A stretch of DNA of 64,000 nt from positions 159,721 to 223,720 of the forward strand of contig NZ_KL503804.1 in the NCBI RefSeq assembly GCF_000709795.1. The letters are read 5' to 3'. A program made the position numbers and the translations under genes. Under the pieces are notes generated by a model that saw nothing but the letters and a program-made list of their open reading frames with translations, ran no database searches and was not told the DNA's origin. Origin of the DNA: Bartonella bacilliformis Ver097. Its GTDB lineage: Bacteria > Pseudomonadota > Alphaproteobacteria > Rhizobiales > Rhizobiaceae. Below are positions 9,703 to 18,844 of the stretch, one piece after another (position 1 is the stretch's first letter; each line of letters begins with the position of its first letter).

Positions 9703-10106
9703 TTTTAGCCCACCTATTCTCTATTAACTTTTCTGATTGCGTTCACCGCATATGATTAAGAAAAATTTATTCTAGTAGAAGAAATACTTATATCCCCAAT
9801 AGAACGGGGATTATTCTCAAAAGTATTTTTTATCAAGGGGCCAATATAATACGTTAATATAATATAAAAAATATTTATTAAGCACTGTAAAAATTTAGAT
9901 ATTATTTTAATACATTTTCAAAAATAAAATTAAAAAAAACAATGTATTAAGATATAGAATTACTAATAAAATATAACAATCTAATACAGATAATAAAAAA
10001 ATATTCTCTGTGAACAACAATTACACATTGTTTATTCATGAAAAAAAAAGATACATTTCAGCGAATCATCTTATTAATTTTTGATCAATTTTTATGGAAT
10101 AGCAGA
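9703..10106. other. AT-rich spacer with a nested inverted repeat
   Basis: About 400 bp between the rlpA-like gene and tRNA-Lys. Apart from the inverted repeat at 9782-9828 I see no gene, no Rho-independent terminator with a clear T-run for the minus strand, and no known riboswitch motif. Confidence 0.6.
9782..9828. repeat. Nested inverted repeat upstream of rlpA-like gene
   Basis: An outer 8-bp pair, AAATACTT (9782-9789) with AAGTATTT (9821-9828), encloses an inner 6-bp pair, ATCCCC (9792-9797) with GGGGAT (9806-9811) around an 8-nt loop. The GC-rich inner stem stands out in this AT-rich spacer. It lies in the 5' region of the minus-strand rlpA-like gene; on the plus strand it is followed by a short T-run. 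It could be a 5'-UTR hairpin, an operator or a terminator. Confidence 0.5.
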
Positions 10107-10182
10107 TGGTGAGCGCGCAGGGATTCGAACCCTGGACCTACTGATTAAAAGTCAGTTGCTCTACCAGCTGAGCTACGCGCTC
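10107..10182 (-). tRNA. tRNA-Lys (anticodon UUU)
   Basis: The reverse complement is a 76-nt cloverleaf with encoded CCA (10109-10107). The acceptor stem pairs GAGCGCG with CGCGCTC, the D-arm is GCTCAGCTGGTAGAGC, the anticodon loop CTTTTAA gives UUU, and the T-arm is CCAGGGTTCGAATCCCTG. Anticodon UUU specifies lysine. Confidence 0.98.
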
Positions 10183-10505
10183 CCAAACAAAACACTTTGT
10201 GTGCAGGAAGTAAATGGAACATAAGGTTGACTTTTCATTTGGTCAACACTTTTTATTCTTCTTCAATATATTTATCATGAAGAATTATTAATCTAAATAT
10301 TGAAAATATGCTTTATAAATTCAAGAAAATGATAATATAGATATATCATAGTATACAAATAAATTAATTTTTACTTTCTGAATTAAAAAACAAAGTAAAT
10401 ATTTTTCTCTTTTGATTAAGTATATGAATCTATTTTGACTCATTCATAATCATATCAAAAAAACTTGTATTCTCTCTTTTTTAAAATGAAAATTATACAT
10501 TAAAA
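10183..10505. other. Spacer between ttcA and tRNA-Lys
   Basis: About 320 bp of very AT-rich sequence. I see no reading frame or strong structure. It presumably holds the tRNA-Lys promoter and the 3' end of the ttcA transcript. Confidence 0.5.
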
Positions 10506-11354
10506 TTACAATGGAATTTTAAAAGAAAAGAGTTTTTTATCAAGTAAATGGCTTGGACGCACATTTGTTAAAGCGCGTATCATGGTATCTTTTCGTCCTG
10601 GCATTCTTTTTTCGATATCATTGAGCATTACCTTCATTGCATCGCGTTGTAGGCCGTCTTGACTGCCACAGAGATTACAAGGAATAATAGGAAACTGCAT
10701 TGCTTGAGAAAATTTTTCCATATCTTCTTCAGCAGCATAAACAAGAGGACGCAAAACAAAAAGATCACCTTCATCATTGATAAGTTTTCCAGGCATAGCT
10801 GCTAATCGGCCACCATGGAATAGATTCATAAAAAATGTTTCTAAAACATCATCACGATGGTGTCCAAGAACCAAAGCAGAACATCTCTCTTCACGAGCAA
10901 TACGGTATAGATGCCCACGTCGTAATCGAGAACAAAGTGAACAATATGTTTGCGTTTGTGCTAACTTATCTGTAACAATTGAATAAGTATCCTGATATTC
11001 AATACGGTGTGGAATTTTATAAGATTTCAAAAAATCAGAAAGAATATGCTTTGGAAAGCCTGGTTGCCCTTGATCAAGGTTACAAGCTAAAATTTCAACA
11101 GGTAACAAACCACGCCACTTTAAATCAAGGAGAAGTGCTAGTAAACCATAAGAATCTTTTCCTCCGGATAAAGCAACAAGCCATTTTTCTCCTGAGGATA
11201 ACATAGAAAAATCATCGATTGCTTGCCGCATGTTGCGTAAAAGGCGTTTACGCAATTTATTAAATTCTACAGTTGAAGGAGCATTCCGAAAAATCGGATG
11301 GCAATCATCAACTTTTTCTTTTAAAAAATCATCTATATTTATGTTTTTTTCCAT
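10506..11354 (-). CDS. ttcA: tRNA 2-thiocytidine synthetase TtcA
   Basis: ATP-dependent enzyme that thiolates cytidine 32 in certain tRNAs, using a [4Fe-4S] cluster; 282 aa. The PP-loop SGGKDS is at residues 63-68. Cluster-binding cysteines are in YCSLC (138 and 141) and PCNLCGSQ (226, with 229 as an extra CxxC), the pattern that defines TtcA against Til[20 protein letters not shown] matches the family core. It is alone on the minus strand between two spacers. Confidence 0.95.
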   Translation of the reverse strand: MEKNINIDDFLKEKVDDCHPIFRNAPSTVEFNKLRKRLLRNMRQAIDDFSMLSSGEKWLVALSGGKDSYGLLALLLDLKWRGLLPVEILACNLDQGQPGFPKHILSDFLKSYKIPHRIEYQDTYSIVTDKLAQTQTYCSLCSRLRRGHLYRIAREERCSALVLGHHRDDVLETFFMNLFHGGRLAAMPGKLINDEGDLFVLRPLVYAAEEDMEKFSQAMQFPIIPCNLCGSQDGLQRDAMKVMLNDIEKRMPGRKDTMIRALTNVRPSHLLDKKLFSFKIPL

Positions 11355-11545
11355 TGCTTAGTATTTAGTTGAAGCTTTATCTACAAATAGCATATCTCCA
11401 TCACTTTATAGGCAATGTATAAATCAGTAAAAATAGATTATTTCAATCTACGTTAAATTACAGTCTAAAATTGAATTAAATAAGAGACGAACTATATACT
11501 CTGTATATCAAAAAATAACAAAGATTCTCTTCGTATAAAACATTC

Positions 11546-11599
11546 TGTCAAAGACATTACTCATCTGCTTACAAAGCAAAGAAAACAATGTCTTTGGCA
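11546..11599. repeat. Long two-tier inverted repeat between rpsD and ttcA
   Basis: The arms at 11546-11558 and 11587-11599 form a 13-bp stem with one G-T wobble, enclosing 28 nt that hold a second small hairpin, TGCTT (11566-11570) with AAGCA (11574-11578). It starts 37 bp after the rpsD stop on the minus strand. The likely role is an rpsD transcription terminator or processing site, but no strong T-run follows, so a structured small RNA is an alternative. Confidence 0.55.
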
Positions 11600-11635
11600 T
11601 AAATAAAACAAAAAATAATATCTCGTATAAGGTAA

Positions 11636-12253
11636 TTAACGAGAATAAAACTCAACAACCAAATTAGGTTCCATCTGAACCGCATAAGGAACATCTGAAA
11701 AAGCAGGAATACGGACAAAAGTTGCCTTCATCTTGCTATGATCAACCTCAATATAATCAGGAACATCACGCTCATTTAGTTGCGTAGCCTCCAAAACCAA
11801 AAGAAGCTGCTTTGACTTTTCTCGTACTTCGATAACATCACCTGGTTTACAACAATACGATTGAATATTTGTGCGTCGACCATTCACATTTATATGACCG
11901 TGATTAATAAATTGACGAGAAGCAAAAATAGTAGGTACAAATTTTGAACGATAAACAATCGCATCTAAACGTGATTCTAAAAGACCGATGAGATTTTCAC
12001 CAGTATCCCCACGACGACGAACGGCTTCTTGATAAATTTTACGAAATTGTTTTTCTGAGATATCGCCATAAAAACCCTTCAACTTCTGCTTAGCACATAA
12101 CTGCACACCATAATCAGAAAGTTTTCCTTTACGGCGTTGACCATGCTGACCAGGGCCATATTCACGGCGATTAACTGGAGACTTCGGACGACCCCAGATA
12201 TTTTCTCCCATACGGCGGTCAATTTTATATTTTGCTGATTCGCGCTTACTCAT
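11636..12253 (-). CDS. rpsD: 30S ribosomal protein S4
   Basis: Primary 16S rRNA-binding protein of the small subunit body; 205 aa, standard length. It begins [20 protein letters not shown], with the S4 signature [18 protein letters not shown], then the S4 RNA-binding domain [14 protein letters not shown] ... [13 protein letters not shown] chose ATG 12253, preceded by an AAAGGA Shine-Dalgarno sequence; the frame stays open upstream to 12307 but that part is not S4. The gene is monocistronic here, as is usual in Rhizobiales. Confidence 0.98.
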   Translation of the reverse strand: MSKRESAKYKIDRRMGENIWGRPKSPVNRREYGPGQHGQRRKGKLSDYGVQLCAKQKLKGFYGDISEKQFRKIYQEAVRRRGDTGENLIGLLESRLDAIVYRSKFVPTIFASRQFINHGHINVNGRRTNIQSYCCKPGDVIEVREKSKQLLLVLEATQLNERDVPDYIEVDHSKMKATFVRIPAFSDVPYAVQMEPNLVVEFYSR

Positions 12254-12434
12254 CGCATTTCCTTTAAATAAAAAGAAGATTAAAAATTTAATCTTAAGGA
12301 AACGCACCCTCCTCTGCCTTCAAAAATGAAGACTGACAGAATAGCTTATTTCATAATTCAAAAAGCTATCCACGGGACACGTTAGTGAATGCTATTTTCT
12401 TAAAAGAAAAATAGCTATTTTCCTTCTATTCATC

Positions 12435-13250
12435 TCATACTTCAAAGTCAACTCCCTTCATTATATTGAGATTAAATCTTTGCAGTAAATGCTCAGTTAC
12501 AAAGTCTATATTTTGTGATGTAAACAAAGCATAATTTTTAATATTCTTCTTTGAGCTTTTATTTTGCATTATTTCTAGCAACAACGATCTTGTATGTTTA
12601 GCTATAGCTTTTGCTGGATCAATCCAATTGACTGACCATAAAGCCTGCTTATGAAATAAGTTGATCAAAAAAGGATAATGCGTACAAGCTAAAACAATAA
12701 CGTCAGTATATTTTCCATTTTTCTCAATAAAGCACGGCAAAATTTCGTGACGCAATTCTTCGTAATCAATAGGATAACCACGTAAATAATTTTCAGAAAA
12801 TGTAGCAAGTTTTTTGCTTCCAATCAATTCTACATGGCATTGATTAGCAAAAGAACTAATTAATTCATGTGTATATGCTCGCTTAACTGTTCCAGGAGTT
12901 GCCAAAACTGAAATTAAACCAGATTTTGTTTGTGCAGCTGCAGATTTAATCGCAGGAACAGTTCCTACGAAAGGAATATGAGGAAATTCTTGTCGTAAAT
13001 CTGATATCATGAGTGTAGAAGCTGTATTACAAGCAATCACACATAAAGCAGGAGTATACAATTTTAGAAGATTTGTAAAAATTTTCAAAATACGACCTTT
13101 TAAGGCATCTTCTTTCCATGCACCATAAGGGAATCCTGCATCATCAGCAACATAAATAAATTGAAATTCAGGAATAAGGATGCGTGCTTCTTTCAATACA
13201 GTTAATCCACCAATACCACTATCAAAAAAAATAACTGGTTTCTCACTCAT
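12435..13250 (-). CDS. murI: Glutamate racemase
   Basis: Makes D-glutamate for peptidoglycan; 271 aa. The two catalytic cysteines are in CVIACNTAST (Cys 74) and VLACTHYPFL (Cys 189), and the N-terminal substrate loop is FFDSGIGGLTVL. The start ATG shares one base with the trmJ stop (TGATG), so murI is translationally coupled to trmJ upstream. Confidence 0.97.
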   Translation of the reverse strand: MSEKPVIFFDSGIGGLTVLKEARILIPEFQFIYVADDAGFPYGAWKEDALKGRILKIFTNLLKLYTPALCVIACNTASTLMISDLRQEFPHIPFVGTVPAIKSAAAQTKSGLISVLATPGTVKRAYTHELISSFANQCHVELIGSKKLATFSENYLRGYPIDYEELRHEILPCFIEKNGKYTDVIVLACTHYPFLINLFHKQALWSVNWIDPAKAIAKHTRSLLLEIMQNKSSKKNIKNYALFTSQNIDFVTEHLLQRFNLNIMKGVDFEV

Positions 13251-14080
13251 CAGTATTCACATTTTTTTGATTTTTTACGATCGCGCTCTACAGGTGCACC
13301 ACTACCCCGTGGAAATTTAGGAGAAAAATGATTTAATGAAGATACAATTCCACGTAATAATCTAACCTCAGATTCACTAAAATTAGCGCGTATAAAAACA
13401 GAACGTATATTTGAAACCATTATCTCTTTACGCTCTTGCGGCCTAAAATATCCACGAACATCTAAAGCGTCCTCTAACTGAAATAAAAGACCATGAAGTG
13501 TTTCTCTATCAGCCAACTTCATCTCTTTTGCACGAAAAACTGTATCACTCACATTCTCTAAACCTGATTTCATCCACTCATAAGACATTAATAAGACAGC
13601 TTGTGCAATATTGAGTGATGAAAAAGCAGGATTAACTGGAAAAGTAACAATTTCATTCACAAGGCTGATTTCATCATTTTTTAAGCCCCATCTTTCTCTT
13701 CCAAATAAAATACCTGTTTTATATCCGATGTTTTCATGCTGACGTAAAATACTTGCTGCTTCTACAGCACTTTTGATAGTTTTAAAGCCATATCTTTTAC
13801 GCGCTGTTGTGCCAAAAATATAATGTAAATCTGCAATTGCATCATGTAATGTATTAAAAACCAAAGCATTATCTATTATGTGATCCGCTTTGCTAGCCGC
13901 AGCTTTAGCTTTATCATTTGGAAATGTTTCTCGAGGATTGATTAAACGCAAGTCAGATAGCCCAAAATTTGCCATTGCTCTTGCTACCATGCCAATGTTT
14001 TCAGGTAATTGCGGTTCAACTAAGACAATGACTGGAGCACCCATCATATTTTTACTATTTCTATTTGTTTCAGCCATCAT
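13250..14080 (-). CDS. trmJ: tRNA/rRNA methyltransferase TrmJ (SPOUT)
   Basis: S-adenosylmethionine-dependent 2'-O-methyltransferase of the TrmH/TrmJ SPOUT group, expected to modify position 32 of tRNAs; 276 aa. Motifs: VEPQLPENIGMVARAMANFG (motif 1), FGRERWGLKNDEI (motif 2, AdoMet knot) and PAFSSLNIAQAVLLMSYEW (motif 3). A C-terminal helical extension with basic tail follows. Alternative in-frame ATG codons lie one and eleven codons after the first. It is the first gene of trmJ-murI. Confidence 0.92.
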   Translation of the reverse strand: MMAETNRNSKNMMGAPVIVLVEPQLPENIGMVARAMANFGLSDLRLINPRETFPNDKAKAAASKADHIIDNALVFNTLHDAIADLHYIFGTTARKRYGFKTIKSAVEAASILRQHENIGYKTGILFGRERWGLKNDEISLVNEIVTFPVNPAFSSLNIAQAVLLMSYEWMKSGLENVSDTVFRAKEMKLADRETLHGLLFQLEDALDVRGYFRPQERKEIMVSNIRSVFIRANFSESEVRLLRGIVSSLNHFSPKFPRGSGAPVERDRKKSKKCEY

Positions 14081-14416
14081 TTCACCAATTTTTGTACAGA
14101 ATAATTTTTACCGTTATTTTTTTAAACTCAATCATATATTGATTTTCTTCTACGCAATGATATCCCTCCCTAATATTATCTGGAAATAAAAAATATTTAT
14201 CTCATTTACCAAAAAGGACGAGCAAAATTTCCTGACATCAAAACAAACATAATTTAGCGAAAAAATCACTCAACACTTATCTATTTGCTATAATTTTAAT
14301 CCTATTTATAAATGTAAATCTGATAAAATCTTAAAATCAAGAGTGGAATTTTATGCTATAAAATGTCAGGTAAATGTAGAAAAGTATCTTTCTGATTCAT
14401 TAAGCGAAAGCAAAAA
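14081..14416. other. Divergent promoter region trmJ / map
   Basis: About 335 bp between divergent genes, AT-rich. It must contain promoters for both directions, but I cannot identify unambiguous -35/-10 boxes. No gene, repeat or riboswitch was recognised. Confidence 0.5.
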
Positions 14417-15247
14417 ATGGTTGATTATATTGAATACAATGAAACACCTCTAAAATTTAATGGGAAAATTCGTATTTTTGATGATTATGCTTTTGCTGAA
14501 ATGCGTAAAGTGGGTCAGATTGCTGCAGAATGTCTTGATGAGCTCACAGATATCATAAAACCTGGTATTACAACACAAGAAATTGATGATTTTATTTTCA
14601 TTTTTGGAGTGGAGCGAGGTGCCCTACCAGCAGACCTAAATTATCGCGGATATAGCCACTCATGCTGCACATCTATCAATCATGTTGTCTGCCATGGTAT
14701 ACCAAATAAAAAATCTTTACAGGAAGGTGATATCGTCAATGTCGATGTAACATTCATTCTGAATGGTTGGCATGGAGATTCAAGCCGCATGTATCCTGTT
14801 GGAAAAGTTAAGCGCGCTGCAGAACGATTACTAGAAGTAACTCATGAATGCCTTATGAGAGGAATTGAAGCCGTAAAACCTGGAGCAACCACAGGTGATA
14901 TTGGTGCAACCATTCAGCGTTACGCAGAATCTGAACGATGTTCAGTTGTAAGAGATTTTTGTGGTCATGGAATCGGTCAACTTTTTCATGATGCACCTAA
15001 TATTCTTCATTACGGAAATCCAGGAGAAGGCGAAGAGCTTAAACAAGGCATGATATTCACAATTGAACCCATGATTAACTTAGGTAAACCACAAGTTAAA
15101 ATTTTATCTGATGGTTGGACTGCTGTTACACGTGATCGCTCTCTTAGTGCGCAATATGAACATACAATCGGTGTAACAGATCAAGGATGCGAAATATTTA
15201 CTCAATCTCCCAAAAATATTTTTTATGTTCCTAATTCATATGCCTAA
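14417..15247 (+). CDS. map: Methionine aminopeptidase type I
   Basis: Removes the initiator methionine from new proteins; 276 aa. The dimetal ligands are visible in [20 protein letters not shown] (two Asp), [10 protein letters not shown] (His), [10 protein letters not shown] (Glu) and QYEHTIGV (Glu). The conserved substrate His lies in [12 protein letters not shown]. It is followed 17 bp later by radC on the same strand, and the two are likely co-transcribed. Confidence 0.97.
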   Translation: MVDYIEYNETPLKFNGKIRIFDDYAFAEMRKVGQIAAECLDELTDIIKPGITTQEIDDFIFIFGVERGALPADLNYRGYSHSCCTSINHVVCHGIPNKKSLQEGDIVNVDVTFILNGWHGDSSRMYPVGKVKRAAERLLEVTHECLMRGIEAVKPGATTGDIGATIQRYAESERCSVVRDFCGHGIGQLFHDAPNILHYGNPGEGEELKQGMIFTIEPMINLGKPQVKILSDGWTAVTRDRSLSAQYEHTIGVTDQGCEIFTQSPKNIFYVPNSYA

Positions 15248-15264
15248 ATAAATGTAGAAATATC

Positions 15265-16062
15265 ATGGCCAAAAAAACAAATAAAAATGAATCTGCTCAA
15301 AGCGATCATTTTGAACACATACCAAATGTTCTGCATGGCCCGACAACAAATACAAAAAACGAAAAACGTAAGAAAAAAACTTTACCAATAAATAATCATT
15401 ATCAAGGGCATCGTGAACGTCTTCGTAAACGATTTTTAAATACGAAAGGCAATGCAATCGAAGATTATGAGTATCTTGAATTATTGCTTTTTCGTACTAT
15501 TCCTCGTGCAGACACCAAACCAATTGCTAAAAACTTAATAGAGCGTTTTGGTTCGTTAGCCGATGTTTTGGGAGCTGATATTCATAGACTTCAAGAAATT
15601 GAAGGATGTGGTCCAGCGTCTGCAATAGATTTAAAAATCATTTCAGCAGTTGCAGGACGTTTTGCTCGTGCACAATTATCTAAACGTGATATTTTTTCAT
15701 CATGGGATAAAGTGTTAGCTTATTGCAAAGCTGTTATGGCTCATGAAACACGCGAACAATTTCGTATTTTATTTCTTGATAAAAAGCATGGTCTTCTTTC
15801 CGATGAAGTGCAACAAACTGGAACTATTGACCGCACCCCTGTTTATCCCCGTGAGGTCGTATCTCGAGCTCTAGAATTATCTGCATCAGGAATTATCTTA
15901 GTTCACAATCATCCTTCAGGTGATGCTTCTCCTTCCCAAGAAGACATATCAATGACGTATAGATTGAAGGATGTAGCCAATGCATTAGATATCACTCTCC
16001 ATGACCATCTCATTATCGCACGTAATGATTATATAAGCTTTAAAGCACTGAAACTTATATAA
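15265..16062 (+). CDS. radC: RadC/JAB-domain protein
   Basis: A 265-residue RadC-family protein. An N-terminal helix-hairpin-helix region ([16 protein letters not shown], about 112-127) precedes a JAB/MPN+ metalloprotease-like domain with the HxH...D ligands in [17 protein letters not shown]. The family was named for DNA repair, but that role is disputed; I give the name only. The N-terminal 45 residues are lysine/asparagine-rich linker. It follows map by 17 bp. Confidence 0.93.
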   Translation: MAKKTNKNESAQSDHFEHIPNVLHGPTTNTKNEKRKKKTLPINNHYQGHRERLRKRFLNTKGNAIEDYEYLELLLFRTIPRADTKPIAKNLIERFGSLADVLGADIHRLQEIEGCGPASAIDLKIISAVAGRFARAQLSKRDIFSSWDKVLAYCKAVMAHETREQFRILFLDKKHGLLSDEVQQTGTIDRTPVYPREVVSRALELSASGIILVHNHPSGDASPSQEDISMTYRLKDVANALDITLHDHLIIARNDYISFKALKLI

Positions 16063-16102
16063 AATTAAATAAAGAAAAAAGCTTTATCCAATTATACATA
16101 CA

Positions 16103-16315
16103 TTAATTTTCTAAATCTACATCCAATATAGCCATCGAAAAATTGTAGGATAGTTCATCTTCATCCTCATCTCGATAAATAATACCTAAAAACTCATCTC
16201 GGATATAAACTTCACAAGAATCATCTTTTTTCGGCCGCGCTTTTACCTGCAATGCTGAATTTTGGAAGATCGTTTTAAAATAATTATCAAGTTTTTTTAT
16301 TTCATCAGCATTCAC
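16103..16315 (-). CDS. DUF3126 family small protein
   Basis: A 70-residue acidic protein, recognised as the DUF3126 family that is confined mainly to Rhizobiales and relatives. It starts MNADEIKKLDNYFKTIF, has a basic middle (KARPKKDDSCEVYIRDEF) and an acidic tail rich in Asp/Glu. Function unknown; no membrane segment or signal. It converges on radC with a 40-bp gap. Confidence 0.8.
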   Translation of the reverse strand: MNADEIKKLDNYFKTIFQNSALQVKARPKKDDSCEVYIRDEFLGIIYRDEDEDELSYNFSMAILDVDLEN

Positions 16316-16457
16316 CCGTGCTCTCCTGAATTTAAAGATTAATAACTAATTCCTTGTTGGCAGATAAGCTACTCCTATGATTCTGTAAAGATTGGAAAAA
16401 ATTTTTTCAAAGTCTGCAAAATTTAATTAAATATTTTTAGACTTTATAAATCACAGG

Positions 16458-17231
16458 TCAAATAATAGGAAAACGAGCAAGAAAATCGATAACGCTTTTT
16501 TTATACATCTTATCTCCCACAGCAAGCATATGATTTCGATTAGGAATTTGTAATGCTTCGCCATTTGGTAATAAAGCCGCTAATGGTTTCGCTTCACCAC
16601 CAATTTCATCCAGTGAACCAACTGCAACGAGTGAGGGTTGTTTAATCTGAGAAATTTCACATTTTGTTAATTTTTGTTTTGATGTCATGATACATGCTGC
16701 CAAAGCATGTTTATCACTTTTATTTTTATCTGCAAATCTACGAAACATTAAACCACGCGAATTTGTAATAGTTGAAACATCTTTTGCTAAAAGAGCTTCT
16801 GCAACAGGTTCCCAACTTCCTGCTCCTGTTACCATACCTATACCTAAGCCACCAAAAACAACACTATGCACATATGTTGGATATAAAAGAGCCATAAATG
16901 CACTAATGCGCGCACCCATGGAGTATCCCATAACATGAGCTTTAGATAATTCTAAATGCTGAAGTAATTTAGCAGCATCACTCGCCATCAATTGCGGCGT
17001 ATAAAATGAAGGATTATAACTTTTGTCTGAATCACCATGTCCACGATTATCAAGAGCAATAACACGATAACCTGCTTCAATAAGACAAGAAAACCAACCT
17101 GTTTCATACCAATTGATACGTGCAGAGGATCCAAAACCGTGAATCAATAAAATAGGTGCTCCTTGCCCTTCTTCATAGTAAGCAAACCGCAAACCATCAT
17201 GTTCAAAAAAACGAATATTTTCTACTGCCAT
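16458..17231 (-). CDS. Alpha/beta-fold hydrolase
   Basis: A 257-residue alpha/beta hydrolase. The oxyanion-hole motif is LLIHGFGSSA, the nucleophile elbow is MGYSMG (Ser 104), and the other triad residues are likely Asp 208 (GSLDEIGG) and His 234 (NRNHMLAVGD). The segment DNRGHGDSDK is typical of the esterase/epoxide-hydrolase-like branch. The substrate is not predictable. It is 10 bp downstream of the DUF192 gene, so probably co-transcribed with it. Confidence 0.88.
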   Translation of the reverse strand: MAVENIRFFEHDGLRFAYYEEGQGAPILLIHGFGSSARINWYETGWFSCLIEAGYRVIALDNRGHGDSDKSYNPSFYTPQLMASDAAKLLQHLELSKAHVMGYSMGARISAFMALLYPTYVHSVVFGGLGIGMVTGAGSWEPVAEALLAKDVSTITNSRGLMFRRFADKNKSDKHALAACIMTSKQKLTKCEISQIKQPSLVAVGSLDEIGGEAKPLAALLPNGEALQIPNRNHMLAVGDKMYKKSVIDFLARFPII

Positions 17232-17241
17232 CCTTTATCCT

Positions 17242-17742
17242 TTAATTACTTTCACATTTCCCACAAATAGCAGGATGAATAACACGCTGTCCTTTTTGTA
17301 TTTTTTTCTCAAAAACTTCACCAGCATTAATTTCAATAGCAAAAGTTGCAGGCACTTTTGATGAAATTATATCTGTTGAGAATGGAGAAAGTTTTTCAAA
17401 AATGGAAACAACACCCCCTTCAGAATTTAAAAAAATCATATCCAAAGATAAAGGCGTATTAGCCATCCACATAAAAATTTGCTCATTATTCATCAAATTT
17501 TTGAATAACATTGCACGGTTACGAGGAAAATGAGTACGATACATCAAACCCGCCTTTGATTGAACTGGAGAAAAGGCAAGCTCTACTTCATAAAAAATAG
17601 TCCCCTGCTCCGTCTTTATTTTTAAAGGAATCAAATCAATAGGAATCTGTATAGGCTTTTGTGCTAAAGCTGTATTTATTTCTATAAAAAAGACAAAAAA
17701 AATTATTTTTTTAAAAAATTTTAACATTTTACTCTTGATCAT
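17242..17742 (-). CDS. Exported DUF192 family protein
   Basis: A 166-residue protein with an N-terminal hydrophobic signal ending near ALAQ (residue about 27), then a DUF192 domain with the family pattern AGLMYRTHFPRNRAMLF and MWMANTPLSLDMIFL. DUF192 proteins are small beta-barrel proteins of unknown function, usually exported. An alternative start five codons later (ATG at 17727) gives a more typical signal peptide. It lies just downstream of the cold-shock-domain gene, an arrangement also seen in other Rhizobiales (recalled). Confidence 0.85.
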   Translation of the reverse strand: MIKSKMLKFFKKIIFFVFFIEINTALAQKPIQIPIDLIPLKIKTEQGTIFYEVELAFSPVQSKAGLMYRTHFPRNRAMLFKNLMNNEQIFMWMANTPLSLDMIFLNSEGGVVSIFEKLSPFSTDIISSKVPATFAIEINAGEVFEKKIQKGQRVIHPAICGKCESN

Positions 17743-17825
17743 TTAGGATTTTAAATTTTTCGTGAAACAATAAAAGAAATAAAAATTAAAAATAACGATA
17801 AAATAGAAAGCTACCCTATAGTTTA

Positions 17826-18400
17826 TTAATGCGTAGAAAATGGAAGTACTATATCGGGATAAATTTCTGCTGTCATCAACCCCTTTTTCCCTTTACCAAA
17901 ACGCACAATAACAACTTGGCCAGCACGTAGTTCTGTTAAACCAAAACGACGCAATGTTTCCATATGAATAAAAATATCCTCTGTTCCCTGTCCTCGACTA
18001 AGGAAGCCAAATCCTTTATCGCGATAAACCACTTAACGATTGCACGCTCCAAACCACTTTCAGGAGCAACCGTAATATGTGTACGCACCGGAATTTCTGA
18101 TGGATGAACAGCCGATGATAAATCAATAGACTTCACTTGGATACATTTTAATCCTCGTTTAGTTTTTTTTACAGAACAAACAACCTTAGCACCCTCCAAA
18201 GTCGTTTGAAAACCGTCTCGCTGCAGCACACTAATATGTAATAATATATCGGGAAGTTTAGGAAAATCAGGTGTAACAAACCCATATCCCTTACTGCTAT
18301 CAAACCATTTAATGATACCAGAAATTTCAACAATCTCACGGTACCCCTCAAAATCGTCTTCCAACGGGGAATGATTCTTCAATGTATTCTTAATCATCAT
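17826..18400 (-). pseudogene. Double cold-shock-domain protein, frameshifted in second domain
   Basis: Rhizobiales carry a protein of about 190 aa with two cold-shock domains. Here the first domain is intact (ISGIIKWFDSSKGYGFVTPD, residues 27-46). The second starts as ERAIVKWF and is then out of frame; it continues in the -1 frame as YRDKGFGFLSRGQGTEDIF through to FGKGKKGLMTAEIYPDI, ending at 17826. One missing T in the run at 18026-18028 explains everything: one more T would restore KWFYRDKGFGF. The first frame otherwise runs on to 17936 with unrelated residues. Because the out-of-frame part is still perfectly conserved, the mutation is recent or a sequencing error. Confidence 0.85.
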
Positions 18401-18844
18401 AACTAAACGTAACCCCGTGAATTTAAATTCTACAAATTAATTCTCTCAATGTTAAGTGAACATTGCTCTCATATTAACAGCAAGACCCAAGATAAAACTG
18501 TCCCTATATTGGTCATCCCACTTCATAATAATGCTTAATCATATGCTTTGTTTAATTCAAAGAAGACATAAAGAACTTCATACAGTAACTGATTTATAGT
18601 ATTTAACTCGCATAATAATGAAGTTCAAGACAAGCTCCTGAAGATTTCAGCTCTGCAATTGATAACACTTTTATCACAAAAGCTATGATAATTTACTTAT
18701 AGAAAATCAAATTCTTCAGCAAATAATCCTATTAATTGATATTTGCCTCCGTTAATTAGTTAAATGCATTAAGGAAGCTCGAACTTAAAGATATACAGTT
18801 AGCATATAAAAAGATTTCCCAAATATTTTTTATAGGGTCTATCT
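18401..18844. other. Spacer between gatA and the cold-shock gene
   Basis: About 440 bp, AT-rich. Several short stop-interrupted stretches look vaguely coding, but I recognise no family on either strand. It presumably carries the promoter of the cold-shock gene and the end of the gatCA transcript. No clear terminator hairpin. Confidence 0.45.

Noticed and set aside
12391..12415. Hairpin GCTATTTT/AAAATAGC between murI and rpsD as a terminator
   Set aside because: The stem has a bulge and no T-run follows on the minus strand; too weak to list.
13890..14189. 99-codon plus-strand frame
   Set aside because: Mostly antisense to trmJ, and the rest is AT-rich spacer; no family resemblance or Shine-Dalgarno.
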